Shown: positions 1-7,787 of the stretch, in pieces
Layout: every line of letters starts with the position of its first letter
How positions within the stretch are numbered: the stretch's first letter is position 1
Assembly: GCA_014804285.1 (NCBI GenBank)
Contig: JAAVAA010000050.1
Location: 90,888 to 103,106, forward strand
Direction of reading: 5' to 3'
DNA length: 12,219 bases
Source of the DNA: Lachnospiraceae bacterium
GTDB lineage: Bacteria > Bacillota > Clostridia > Lachnospirales > Lachnospiraceae
Position numbers and translations under genes: made by a program
Notes under the pieces: generated by a model
Told to the model about the DNA's origin: nothing
What the model saw: the letters and a program-made list of their open reading frames with translations, nothing else
The model's database searches: none

Positions 1-2
1 TT

Positions 3-1598
3 ATGTCTCTTTGCCTGCTAACGGCATGCAGCGAAAACAGCAAGGAACCGCAGACCTCCCCTTCCCCGACTATGACTTTTGAAAAAGAAATGAGCGAGCT
101 TTATCCGAATATTACTATCCCCCTTATAGATTCCTATGAATCTGATTTGGAATCAGAAGAATACTTAAATCCAGAACCAGAAGGGGACTTAGATCCAATC
201 GTAGGTACATGGATTAATAAACGGGGCGTTTACACGGAAATTGAACGATGGACAATGATTTATGAAACTTGCTTTTCCCCTGACGGACAGGTAGTGCACT
301 ACGGGAATCGGAATGTAGACAGAGGCATCTGGGCACGCACGGATGAGAATACCGTCACCGCTTATTTTGATGACTGTATTTATACTGCAGTGGGATCTTA
401 TGAATACACTCTGCCTTCCTATCAGGTCACTTACACCTATGATGCAGAAGAAAGGGTACTTAACCGCCAAACAGACCGGGCGGATAAGCTTACATATAAA
501 GTAAAACGGAATGACAATACGGAGGTATGTATAGCCACGGATTTTGATACTTATGAGATCCCTCTTCACCGTGACAGTGATGAATGTACTATATTAGATT
601 ATTATCCTTGTTATCCGGAAAAAACCGAATATTGTTCCGCCCTTGAAAAAGCACTGCTATCCCTTGCAGACGACCTGCTGATCAGAGCCGAAGTAAAACT
701 GGAACGCGCAGACCTGCCTTATGAGCTGGAAAATGTATCCGTCTACGACCTGACGGGCGATGGGAAACCGGAAATCTTTGCTTATGCTGAAATGTGTCAT
801 TCTTTTGACAATTCGGGCGCTCTCTATATCCTTTCCCAAAAGCCGGACGGCGAATACACGATACTGGCCAAAAACACTGATTGCCATTGCTCCGAGGTTT
901 TAGCGCCGGACGGTACAGAGCTACTTTCCCTTTCCATCTATGATGGCGGTTCTTCATGGAAAAGCGGCGTGCGAGTCCACATAGGTTATCGGGAAGATCA
1001 GGTAGTCGTAGACCGTGATGAACACTATGGCTTTCACTGGGATTACCCTCTTATCAATTATGTAAATGATTATAAAAACGGTAAATACTATGTATATGTA
1101 TCCCGCGAAGATGATACCGGCTGTGAAGGGTATGGAAGCTATGTCAGCCTTGAGCAAAGCTTGAAAATTGATGAAGAAGCTTTTTCTCCTATGTTGGTTC
1201 CATTTACCGGATATGGAACCTCTGATACAGATTACCCCGCTGTTTACCATCTGTGGAGCCCTTTTGATGAGGAGTGGTGGCAGGCAGGCGGCAATTACCC
1301 CGGGGCTGAAGATACTTATGGAAGGACTGCCGACTGGTCGATCACTGCTGCTGATGACCGCCCAAATGAAATGCTACAGGAAGCCGTGGAGAAATCCGGC
1401 TTGAAATTAGAGAAAAAGACTTACCCCTGGACTCCGGAAACAAAGAAAAATGTCACAGACCTGCTCCGCTGCCCTGTGGCGGATTACTATTACCAGTCAG
1501 ACTACTACGCTGCTGCCTATATGCGGGGGCAAATCTGCTTTTATGAAAAAGAAATACTGCCTGACGGATATGGGGAAGAGTGGGTGTTGATGCGGTAG
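3..1598 (+). CDS. Secreted lipoprotein of unknown function, 5' end outside the window
   Basis: The frame opens at the window edge with MSLCLLTAC, where LTAC is a lipobox and Cys9 the likely lipidated residue. No charged n-region precedes it, so the first ATG probably lies inside the signal peptide and the true start is upstream. After an acidic, Ser/Pro-rich linker (about 10-63), residues about 64-180 (starting IVGTW) look like a lipocalin-like 'GTW' domain of the kind found in Clostridial lipoproteins. Residues about 246-260 (VYDLTGDGKPEIFAY) form a single FG-GAP/VCBS-like D-x-T-G-D-G-x-P-E-I loop, often Ca-binding and typical of extracellular beta-rich domains. The C-terminal half is rich in Tyr, Trp and Asp and I cannot assign it. 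The product should sit on the outer face of the membrane; its substrate is unknown. It converges on the tRNA gene. Coding is certain, function is not. Confidence 0.85.
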   Translation: MSLCLLTACSENSKEPQTSPSPTMTFEKEMSELYPNITIPLIDSYESDLESEEYLNPEPEGDLDPIVGTWINKRGVYTEIERWTMIYETCFSPDGQVVHYGNRNVDRGIWARTDENTVTAYFDDCIYTAVGSYEYTLPSYQVTYTYDAEERVLNRQTDRADKLTYKVKRNDNTEVCIATDFDTYEIPLHRDSDECTILDYYPCYPEKTEYCSALEKALLSLADDLLIRAEVKLERADLPYELENVSVYDLTGDGKPEIFAYAEMCHSFDNSGALYILSQKPDGEYTILAKNTDCHCSEVLAPDGTELLSLSIYDGGSSWKSGVRVHIGYREDQVVVDRDEHYGFHWDYPLINYVNDYKNGKYYVYVSREDDTGCEGYGSYVSLEQSLKIDEEAFSPMLVPFTGYGTSDTDYPAVYHLWSPFDEEWWQAGGNYPGAEDTYGRTADWSITAADDRPNEMLQEAVEKSGLKLEKKTYPWTPETKKNVTDLLRCPVADYYYQSDYYAAAYMRGQICFYEKEILPDGYGEEWVLMR

Positions 1599-1654
1599 AA
1601 TTTGAGCCTATAATTATCACTATAGACAGTTACTCAATGCCACATATCGATTCA

Positions 1655-1695
1655 CATAAAAATAGCGGAAATGTTATATCTACTAACATTTCCGC
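1655..1695 (-). terminator. Rho-independent terminator of tRNA-Arg
   Basis: GCGGAAATGTTA (1665-1676) and TAACATTTCCGC (1684-1695) form a perfect 12-bp stem with a 7-base loop. Read on the minus strand the stem is followed by TATTTTTAT, a U-run. It starts 12 bases past the tRNA 3' end. On the plus strand it is followed by ATTAACAAG, with no U-run, so it is a poor terminator for the convergent lipoprotein gene. Confidence 0.85.
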
Positions 1696-1706
1696 ATTAA
1701 CAAGAA

Positions 1707-1780
1707 CGTGCGCTAGAGGATTCGAACCCCCGACCTTTTGGTCCGTAGCCAAACGCTCTATCCAGCTGAGCTAAGCGCAC
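1707..1780 (-). tRNA. tRNA-Arg (anticodon ACG)
   Basis: Read on the minus strand this gives a full cloverleaf: acceptor GTGCGCT/AGCGCAC, D stem GCTC/GAGC with GG in the loop, anticodon stem TTTGG/CCAAA around loop CTACGGA (anticodon ACG, read as ICG), a 5-base variable loop, and a T arm with TTCGAAT whose stem contains two G-U pairs. The discriminator base is G (complement of 1707). The following bases are TTC, so CCA is not encoded and must be added by CCA-transferase, as for many Firmicute tRNAs. It reads CGU, CGC and CGA codons. It is a single gene with its own promoter and terminator. Confidence 0.97.
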
Positions 1781-1819
1781 ATCTTTTGCTGCCAGCAACT
1801 GCTATCAGCAACAAGAATC

Positions 1820-1848
1820 ATTGTATTATAATCTGATAGTTTTGTCAA
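1820..1848 (-). promoter_or_regulatory. Sigma-A promoter of tRNA-Arg
   Basis: On the minus strand TTGACA (1843-1848) is separated by exactly 17 bases from TACAAT (1820-1825). Transcription would start near 1813, about 33 bases before the tRNA 5' end. It begins 19 bases past the stop of the Rpn-like remnant, so the tRNA has its own strong promoter. Confidence 0.85.
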
Positions 1849-1866
1849 GAGAATTGGCATAAAATT

Positions 1867-2265
1867 CTATACCAGCTTTTTAGCCTCCTCATACTTATTC
1901 ACCGTTGTACCTAATCCCTCACAGGCTTTCTCCAATGTGACCTGAAAGAATTTCATGACATTTTCAATATCCGCCACAAGCCTTCTGGCCTCCCCACATT
2001 CCACGCCAATCTGCGCACCTTCAGCTCTGCCTTTTCTTTCATATTGATCAAACAATTCACACACAGTAATTTCGTCCTCCTCCCTGATTCTATGTTCTTC
2101 CATCCATTTTTCAACATCACTTGTATCTGTTTCACCCGAGAGCACCTTGATCATTTTAATCAAAGCCGCCTTATGTACAATTTTTCTATCAGAGCGGTAT
2201 TTTTCCCCTTCTGCAAGGAAATCAACTACAATACGCATATCACTTTGAAACAGCTTTCTTGTCAA
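1867..2265 (-). pseudogene. C-terminal remnant of a Rpn-family / PD-(D/E)XK nuclease-transposase
   Basis: The frame has 132 codons from a TTG at 2265 (or 123 from ATG at 2238) and no convincing ribosome site. The residues match, from memory of the family, only the C-terminal third of the roughly 300-residue Rpn-type proteins common in Lachnospiraceae: a helix like FQSDMRIVVDFLAEGEKY, then a Glu-rich segment with CELFDQYERKGRAEGAQIG, then a tail (VTLEKACEGLGTTVNKYEEAKKL) typical of these proteins. The N-terminal nuclease core with its PD-(D/E)XK residues is absent, and the upstream DNA is GH42 coding sequence 27 bases away. It is therefore probably a decayed relic left when the neighbouring DNA arrived. 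It could instead be a small expressed protein. Family assignment is moderately sure, pseudogene status is inference. Confidence 0.6.
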
Positions 2266-2292
2266 TAAAATATTTATTAAATTTTACCAAAT

Positions 2293-4341
2293 TTATTGGA
2301 ATTTAACCACCATGGTTCCATAACCTTCCAGATTCCTTTTTCCGGCTACCGTCTCTTTCGTATATAAATCCAGACCTTCCTTATGGAAAGTGATCTGTAC
2401 CGGATCTTTACTGTAATTCAGCACAAATAAATACCGCTGTTCACCCTTTTTGCGGACTGCAATCTCACATTCTTCCGGTACCTCCGCAAAATCCTGATAA
2501 GGTGATGCAACACCCAGCTTATGGAGAAATACATCCGCCGCCTTCTCGTCAAACGCACTTCCGTAATACCATGCCTGTCCTTTTCCATAATGATTACATA
2601 CAAGCGCGCAAGTCCCCGCATAATAATCTGAAGTATATACTGCTTTCTGCTCTGCGCTCTCTCCTATCGGTTCTAAAAGATCCGTAAAAACAGCAGCTTC
2701 AAAAACGGTTCCTTCCCAATCCACCGTAACTTTTCCCGCATCCGGTGCAATCAGTGAGTATTCCGGTATATCTGTACCAGTCAACGGAGCAAGAAGTCCC
2801 GGAAGCTTGTCCATAACGCATTTACCGGTCATATCCTTATATCCGCTGCGACAACCCACTACCAAAATACCGCCTTCCGCCACATAGTCAGCAAGAAGCT
2901 TTACTCTCTTCTCATTAATGATGGTTGCATGAGGATAAAACAATACCCTATACTTCCTTAAATCTTCCGCCTTAAGAGTATCGGTCAGATAAACATAATC
3001 CATTGGAGTATGGCTTCTCTGGGCTGCTTCAAAAAGTGATTTCTGACTTACCGAGTCAACTCTTTGATGCCAATGATCAATCTCCGCATCCCAGATATTA
3101 TCATAATCCTTCACCACTCCGACCTGAGCCTCATAAACAGCTCCTGCCGTCTCTCCAATTGCCTCCATCAGATTGTGCACCTGTCTGATTTCCCGGATCC
3201 TTCGGTTTTCTCTTCCGGAATAGTCCAAGATTCCATGCCAATACATCTCCGTCCCCATAGTGCAGGTTCTCCAACGGAAATAACTGATAAAATCCGCCCC
3301 ATGCGCAATAGACTGCATGGTCCAAAGCGTGATCTGCCCCGGTCTGGGGGTAGGCGCTTCCAGCCTTGTATTCCAGCCACAGGCTCCGGACTGCTGCTCC
3401 ATAATTCCAAAGATCGGTGAAATTGACCGAGTCTCTGTAAGATTCCTGCTCCATTTCCGATCCCTTAATGCTTTCGGATCCTCATCATACATATCAAGAC
3501 AGTAGCCGAAATCCGGATAGGAATCATAGGTATAAAAATCCAGACTTTCCCGTGTCATTTCATGATTATCGAGGTGCGCAAAAAGTCCGTTCGTTGTAAT
3601 GAAATCACCAGGCTTGGCATAAATTCTGATTATATCACTCTGCATTTTGGCAAAACCTCTGGCACTTTCAGAGATTAGACGGATATAATCCAAAACCTGA
3701 TGAGGATTGACAGAATTTTGGCAGGTATTTCTGGGAACAAAAATTTCCTCCCAGTCTGTGTAAGTCTGATTCCAGAACACCGTTCCCCATGCTTCATTCA
3801 GAGCCTCCAACATCCCATACTTTTTCTTCAAAAATTCCCTGAATGCTATGGTATCACTCTCCGAATAAAAATAGTCCATCTCGCAATTCAGCTCATTGTC
3901 AATCTGCCATCCGATAATACATTTTCTTCCCGCATAATGAGAGGCAAATTTTTCCGTAATCCGCATGCAGAATTCTTTATAAACAGGCGAATTATAATTA
4001 TAATGCCTTCTCATCCCGTGATAATAACGGTTTCCTTTAATATCTGCATTTAATACCTCCGGGTACTTTTCGGTAAGCCATGCGGGAGGCGTAGCCGTCG
4101 GCGTACAAAAGATCACTTTCATCCCCACTTCTTCCGCCAAGTCTAAAAAGCGGTCAAAAAATTCATAAGTAAATTTTCCTTCCACCGGCTCCACCTTACT
4201 CCATGCAAACTCCGCAATGCGGATCACTTCAATCCCAGTATCCAGCATTCGAAGCAAGTCCTCCTTCCAGAGCTTTTCCGGCCAGTGCTCCGGATAATAA
4301 CATGTCCCCATCACTAATCTTTGTCCGTTCAATATGTTCAT
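2293..4341 (-). CDS. Beta-galactosidase, glycoside hydrolase family 42
   Basis: The 682 residues match the usual GH42 length (about 650-690). The protein opens with the family signature GTCYYPEHWP (12-21), then IEVIRIAEFAWSKVEP and TPTATPPAWL in the (beta/alpha)8 barrel. The acid/base is Glu150 in GWQIDNE and the nucleophile is Glu315 in FGIMEQQSG. Residues about 400-610 form the GATase-like trimerisation domain (YRVLFYPHATII, GGILVVGCR), followed by a small beta domain at the end. There is no signal peptide, so it is cytoplasmic, hydrolysing terminal beta-galactosides, probably short galacto-oligosaccharides or galactan fragments that have been imported. No transporter or regulator gene is adjacent, which is unusual for such an enzyme. 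GGAAAGG precedes the ATG at good spacing. The four-Cys zinc site of some GH42 enzymes is not evident. Family is certain; exact substrate is not. Confidence 0.95.
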   Translation of the reverse strand: MNILNGQRLVMGTCYYPEHWPEKLWKEDLLRMLDTGIEVIRIAEFAWSKVEPVEGKFTYEFFDRFLDLAEEVGMKVIFCTPTATPPAWLTEKYPEVLNADIKGNRYYHGMRRHYNYNSPVYKEFCMRITEKFASHYAGRKCIIGWQIDNELNCEMDYFYSESDTIAFREFLKKKYGMLEALNEAWGTVFWNQTYTDWEEIFVPRNTCQNSVNPHQVLDYIRLISESARGFAKMQSDIIRIYAKPGDFITTNGLFAHLDNHEMTRESLDFYTYDSYPDFGYCLDMYDEDPKALRDRKWSRNLTETRSISPIFGIMEQQSGACGWNTRLEAPTPRPGQITLWTMQSIAHGADFISYFRWRTCTMGTEMYWHGILDYSGRENRRIREIRQVHNLMEAIGETAGAVYEAQVGVVKDYDNIWDAEIDHWHQRVDSVSQKSLFEAAQRSHTPMDYVYLTDTLKAEDLRKYRVLFYPHATIINEKRVKLLADYVAEGGILVVGCRSGYKDMTGKCVMDKLPGLLAPLTGTDIPEYSLIAPDAGKVTVDWEGTVFEAAVFTDLLEPIGESAEQKAVYTSDYYAGTCALVCNHYGKGQAWYYGSAFDEKAADVFLHKLGVASPYQDFAEVPEECEIAVRKKGEQRYLFVLNYSKDPVQITFHKEGLDLYTKETVAGKRNLEGYGTMVVKFQ

Positions 4342-4365
4342 AGCGCTTTCATCCTTTCCTTAACT

Positions 4366-4391
4366 GCAAATTAATTTCGCAAATTAATTTC
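4366..4391. repeat. Tandem 13-bp palindromic repeat upstream of the GH42 gene
   Basis: GCAAATTAATTTC occurs twice back to back (4366-4378 and 4379-4391). Each copy contains the perfect palindrome AAATTAATTT. Together they fill about half of the 52-base gap between the J-like gene stop and the beta-galactosidase start, ending 24 bases before the ATG. The copies could bind a dimeric regulator side by side, or pair with each other as an AT-only hairpin with a CGC loop. No U-run follows, so it is not a terminator. A regulatory role is inference. Confidence 0.6.
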
Positions 4392-4393
4392 CT

Positions 4394-5851
4394 TTATTCT
4401 ACCGGAATCAATACAACCGGATATTCCTCTTCACCCAATCTTGATACACGAATACATAATACCTGATAAGTCAGAACATCATAAAAATATATTTCTGCCT
4501 GTTCTCCATCGCCACTCACTCTTCTGCCGGCTTTTTGGTAATCTTCCCCGTCAAAGCAATAAATTTCACATCCCTTTTCGAAGCCCATCTCTTTTGGGTC
4601 GATCCAAAGCAAAACGCTGTCATAGAAATTTTCTGTCCGGACTGCAAATTCAATAGTGTCTTTCGTTAAATCAACGCTCTCCTCACCTACCAGAATCTGG
4701 TTAGTGTCCGGCAGGGACAGAGGAACCAATTCATATTCATTTCCTGCGCTGCCTGCTTTCTCCGGCTTGCCTGCCTGTAGTACTTTCTTAACCTTAAACT
4801 TAAACTCTTCACTCAAAACAAGTATTCCGGGCTTCAACGTTTGTGTATAGGGAAGTACAATTGAAACAATCTCCTCATCTGCACGCATCAGGAATTTAGC
4901 CAGATTATCCAGACTTAATTCTGCTTCAAGCAAGTCAAAGTCTGATACTGTATTTAGCCCCTTCTTATTATCATTTATCCATTCCTCATTCCCCTGTCTT
5001 AAATTGTACTCATAATTAATACTATCTTGCATATGCTTTTTCCATTCTCGATCTTCTTTCCGCTCATGAATTTTAATCACACTTGTCAGAATCAGTATTG
5101 CAGTTGCAACAATCTTATATTTCTTTTTCTGCTTTCCCCTGTATCGATTGTAAGCAGCTCTAATCTTCATCTCAGTAAGTTCGACAGGTTCCATCATCCC
5201 TACTGTCTCCGCAGCCTGCTCATTGCCGCCCTGATTCTGGGCAATACTTTTCAATTTCCCAACCATTAACTGATAGAGCTTTTTATCAATGGTCAATTTT
5301 TCAAGAATTTCACTCCATCTATTTAAGAAAGCACTCTGACTCATTGCCTGCTGATATTCTTCCCCTGAAAATAATTCCTTCCAGTCTTCATAGCCCAGCT
5401 TATGGTAGCGCTCCATCTGATCCAGCTCTGCAAGCGCCCTTTGTAATTTCCGCTTTTCCTGCTCGATTTTTTCTGTCTTTAACGCAGCAGTCAGTTCCCC
5501 CAAATTGTCAAACAGATTATTAAGCTCCGCCTCTTCCCGCTCCTTTGAGCCCGCTTCCTCCGGTTCGTCCGCCTCAGCTGACAGGGTGCCTGTCTCTTTT
5601 ATTGGTCGGGAAATCTGCTGCCTAAATACTTCATCCGTATTCTCTTCAGGAATACCCCCGGAAGCTGCTGCCTTCGTCAGATAGTTTCGCCCTTCCGCCC
5701 ATTCCAGCGCGTTTTGATAAGCTTCATGAATCTCCTGCCATTTCTGCATCTCCTCTTCCGGATGGTATTTCTTGACCAGGGCTGCATAAGCCTTTTTGAT
5801 CGTCTTTTTATCCTGAGTCGGTTCTATTCCCAAAATTTCAAATGCGTTCAT
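4394..5851 (-). CDS. Membrane-associated J-like protein with HPE in place of HPD, partner of the HscC-type Hsp70
   Basis: Residues 1-52 are a J domain: FEILGIEPTQDKKTIKKAY, basic helix II (LVKKYH) and helix III (WQEIHEAYQNALEWA). The loop motif is His30-Pro31-Glu32 instead of HPD and the loop is short, a form I associate with Clostridial proteins of this group. Residues about 60-240 are charged and probably helical. A short hydrophobic stretch (YKIVATAILILTSVIKI, about 245-261) flanked by Lys/Arg may be a single membrane segment. The remaining 220 residues include a beta-rich domain with no assigned function. The start codon overlaps the Hsp70 stop by one base (TAATG), implying translational coupling and equal output. 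E. coli HscC is likewise encoded near J proteins of similar size (DjlB, DjlC), so this is probably its co-chaperone. Topology and substrates are unknown. Confidence 0.8.
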   Translation of the reverse strand: MNAFEILGIEPTQDKKTIKKAYAALVKKYHPEEEMQKWQEIHEAYQNALEWAEGRNYLTKAAASGGIPEENTDEVFRQQISRPIKETGTLSAEADEPEEAGSKEREEAELNNLFDNLGELTAALKTEKIEQEKRKLQRALAELDQMERYHKLGYEDWKELFSGEEYQQAMSQSAFLNRWSEILEKLTIDKKLYQLMVGKLKSIAQNQGGNEQAAETVGMMEPVELTEMKIRAAYNRYRGKQKKKYKIVATAILILTSVIKIHERKEDREWKKHMQDSINYEYNLRQGNEEWINDNKKGLNTVSDFDLLEAELSLDNLAKFLMRADEEIVSIVLPYTQTLKPGILVLSEEFKFKVKKVLQAGKPEKAGSAGNEYELVPLSLPDTNQILVGEESVDLTKDTIEFAVRTENFYDSVLLWIDPKEMGFEKGCEIYCFDGEDYQKAGRRVSGDGEQAEIYFYDVLTYQVLCIRVSRLGEEEYPVVLIPVE

Positions 5852-7659
5852 TATTTTGTCCAGTCCTCTTCATCCCATTGTCTATACAGGTTGTCGATTT
5901 CCTTATTCTCCTCATCCTGCTCATCATACCAGCTTCCATCCTCTATGCCCGCCTCATCCCAGTCCACATAGCTGTCGGTAAGCTTCTCAACGAACGCCAA
6001 ATAAACCATCAGATACTTGCGCACCCGCGGTATCTGATATGGATCATTGCGCATAATGTGATGAAAGTATTTCATTTTCTTTGAAATTTCTTCTCTATAT
6101 TCTCCTCCGCTCTGCATAAAGAGACGTTCTCCCCACGCAATCACATATTTGTTCTCTTCCTGCTCCGCCGGATTGATTTTTAGCTTCTGATACTCGCCCA
6201 GCTTCTCCTCCACCTGCTCCGCTGTCATTCCAAGGTCCTTATTTACAATCACCATTTGACGGTTTACATTGACCTGCGGTATGGAAACATTTACCTCCAA
6301 TACCCCGTTAATGTCGTAAGTAAAGCGGACATAACACTCAATCTCTCCCTTGGGTCTTGGCGGAATTTGGATAATCAGTTCTCCCAGCTTAATATTTTCA
6401 TCCACATACATGGACTCTCCCTGATAAATTCCAAACCTAACAGATGTCTGATTGTCTTCCACTGTTACATAAGAATCCTCTCTGCTGGTAGGAAGCGCAC
6501 TGTTCCTAGGGATAATAAAGGACATCAACTTCCTGTTCAGGTCATTTTCATTACGGATTCCTATTCCCAGGGAAAAAGGACATACATCAGTCAACACCAG
6601 ATCGCTGATTTCTTCATCCCGCTCCTTAATGCCTGCACAGATACCGGCTCCCAATGCGATCATATGATCCGGATGTAGTATCTCAATGTCCGTCCTGTTT
6701 AACAAATGCTTCAGATACTGCTGCACTACCGGCATTTTACAGGAACCGCCCACCAAAACAATATGATCTATCTCTGCCGAAAGCAGCTTGCTGTCCATCA
6801 GCACACGTTTGATTGGTTTACTCATTCTTTCGAACAGTTCCGCACCAATGGCAACAATATCCTTTCTGGTAATTTCCAGCTTTTGATTGACCTGACTGCA
6901 ATTTACCACCATTTGCGCCGTCTTATTTTCAGTCAGCTCCCTCTTACACTTTTCCGCGCAGCTTCGAATCAGAGCTCTGGTTTCCGGTTCCAGCGTCTCC
7001 GGCACCAGATCGCATTTGTTAATGAAATAAGTGCCAATAGCATCGTCAAAATCCTGTCCGCCTAACTGATTATCCCCGCTCACTGCCGTAATCTCAATCA
7101 CATTGTCAAAGCATTCCACCAAAGATACATCCAGAGTTCCGCCGCCAAAATCAAACACCATAATCACTGCATCTTCTTCCTGTCTCAAATTCTGGCAGGC
7201 AAGGGCAGCTGCAGATGGCTCATTAATGATGCGCTCCACTTTAAATCCAGCCAGAATACCGGCACGCTTTGTAGCATTCCGTGCCATATCGTTAAAGTAT
7301 GCAGGCACACTGATTACCGCTTCCTCTACCGGTTCTCCCAAAAAGCTTTCCGCGTCCTCTTTTAGCCTTTTCAGCACCATAGCAGACAATTCCTCCGGCA
7401 GATATGTCTTACTGCCCAAGTTATATTTCCGGGAAGATCCCATAAACCGTTTAAAAAGACTTGCTGTCTGACCTGGGTGGGAAGAAAGTCTCTCCTTGGC
7501 GGTCTTTCCCACGTATATGGTTCCATCCTTATCTAAGCTGACCACGCTTGGTGTGAGATATTCCCCAAAAGCATTCGGTATCAACCGGCTCTCCCCGTCT
7601 TTCCAATATGCTGCAAGAGAATTTGTCGTGCCAAGGTCTATTCCGATTATTCTGCCCAT
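5851..7659 (-). CDS. hscC: Hsp70-family chaperone, HscC type
   Basis: An ATP-dependent Hsp70 of 602 residues. Counting from ATG 7659, the phosphate-1 loop is IDLGTTNS (7-14), the catalytic Lys is in SLFKRFMG (Lys70), phosphate-2 is FDFGGGTLD (169-177), the adenosine motif is VLVGGS (301-306) and the interdomain linker is LVLTDV (354-359). A beta substrate-binding domain follows, then a helical part and an acidic tail. The matches SRLIPNAFGEYLTPSVVS, SLFKRFMGS, LTDVCPFSLGI and RFTYDINGVLEV are close to E. coli HscC rather than to DnaK, and there is no DnaK C-terminal tail. A GTG at 7671 would add four residues. I prefer the ATG because GGCGGTGAT (7667-7675), close to the full Shine-Dalgarno, lies at normal distance before it. 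It heads the two-gene unit with the J-like gene. Confidence 0.92.
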   Translation of the reverse strand: MGRIIGIDLGTTNSLAAYWKDGESRLIPNAFGEYLTPSVVSLDKDGTIYVGKTAKERLSSHPGQTASLFKRFMGSSRKYNLGSKTYLPEELSAMVLKRLKEDAESFLGEPVEEAVISVPAYFNDMARNATKRAGILAGFKVERIINEPSAAALACQNLRQEEDAVIMVFDFGGGTLDVSLVECFDNVIEITAVSGDNQLGGQDFDDAIGTYFINKCDLVPETLEPETRALIRSCAEKCKRELTENKTAQMVVNCSQVNQKLEITRKDIVAIGAELFERMSKPIKRVLMDSKLLSAEIDHIVLVGGSCKMPVVQQYLKHLLNRTDIEILHPDHMIALGAGICAGIKERDEEISDLVLTDVCPFSLGIGIRNENDLNRKLMSFIIPRNSALPTSREDSYVTVEDNQTSVRFGIYQGESMYVDENIKLGELIIQIPPRPKGEIECYVRFTYDINGVLEVNVSIPQVNVNRQMVIVNKDLGMTAEQVEEKLGEYQKLKINPAEQEENKYVIAWGERLFMQSGGEYREEISKKMKYFHHIMRNDPYQIPRVRKYLMVYLAFVEKLTDSYVDWDEAGIEDGSWYDEQDEENKEIDNLYRQWDEEDWTK

Positions 7660-7679
7660 TTCTCCTATCACCGCCTCTT

Positions 7680-7721
7680 ACTTGATATAGATATCATACC
7701 TTGTCAAGTCTGGGTTTACAA
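7680..7721 (-). promoter_or_regulatory. hscC promoter inside an inverted repeat
   Basis: On the minus strand TTGTAA (7716-7721), 17 bases, then TATGAT (7693-7698) make a good sigma-A promoter, starting about 7686. The inverted repeat ACTTGA (7680-7685) / TCAAGT (7704-7709) spans the -10 box, with a second small dyad GATATAGATATC (7684-7695) inside it. A repressor bound here would block the polymerase. I do not recognise it as CIRCE (TTAGCACTC-N9-GAGTGCTAA) or as a CtsR site. The regulator is unknown. Confidence 0.65.
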
Positions 7722-7722
7722 G

Positions 7723-7760
7723 TACAAAAAGGGAATGCCCTTTGATGCATTCCCCTTTTC
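7723..7760 (-). terminator. Rho-independent terminator after the J-domain gene
   Basis: GGGAATGC (7731-7738) and GCATTCCC (7747-7754) form an 8-bp stem with an 8-base loop. On the minus strand the stem is preceded by AAAAGG and followed by CTTTTTGT. It closes the zinc-ribbon / DUF5685 / J-protein unit 27 bases past its last stop. The -35 box of hscC begins immediately beyond it. Confidence 0.85.
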
Positions 7761-7787
7761 TAATGATTCCTTATTTATTCTAAACCA

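Noticed and set aside
954..1250. Minus-strand 98-codon hydrophobic ORF inside the lipoprotein gene
   Set aside because: Antisense to codons rich in Tyr/Asp, which read as Ile/Val-rich on the other strand; the apparent membrane character is an artefact.
1580..1774. Plus-strand 64-codon ORF after the lipoprotein gene
   Set aside because: It runs through the antisense of tRNA-Arg and its terminator and overlaps the lipoprotein stop; it has no ribosome site.
3064..4053. Plus- and minus-strand ORFs of 80-118 codons within the beta-galactosidase region
   Set aside because: They are alternative frames of a well-supported GH42 gene, with no family features of their own.
4366..4391. Terminator between the J-like gene and the beta-galactosidase
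   Set aside because: Any hairpin is AT-only with a 3-base loop and is followed by GCAGTTAAGG, not a U-run.
6256..7471. Several plus-strand ORFs of 119-140 codons opposite hscC
   Set aside because: They lie wholly antisense to a gene with clear Hsp70 motifs, without ribosome sites or recognisable domains.
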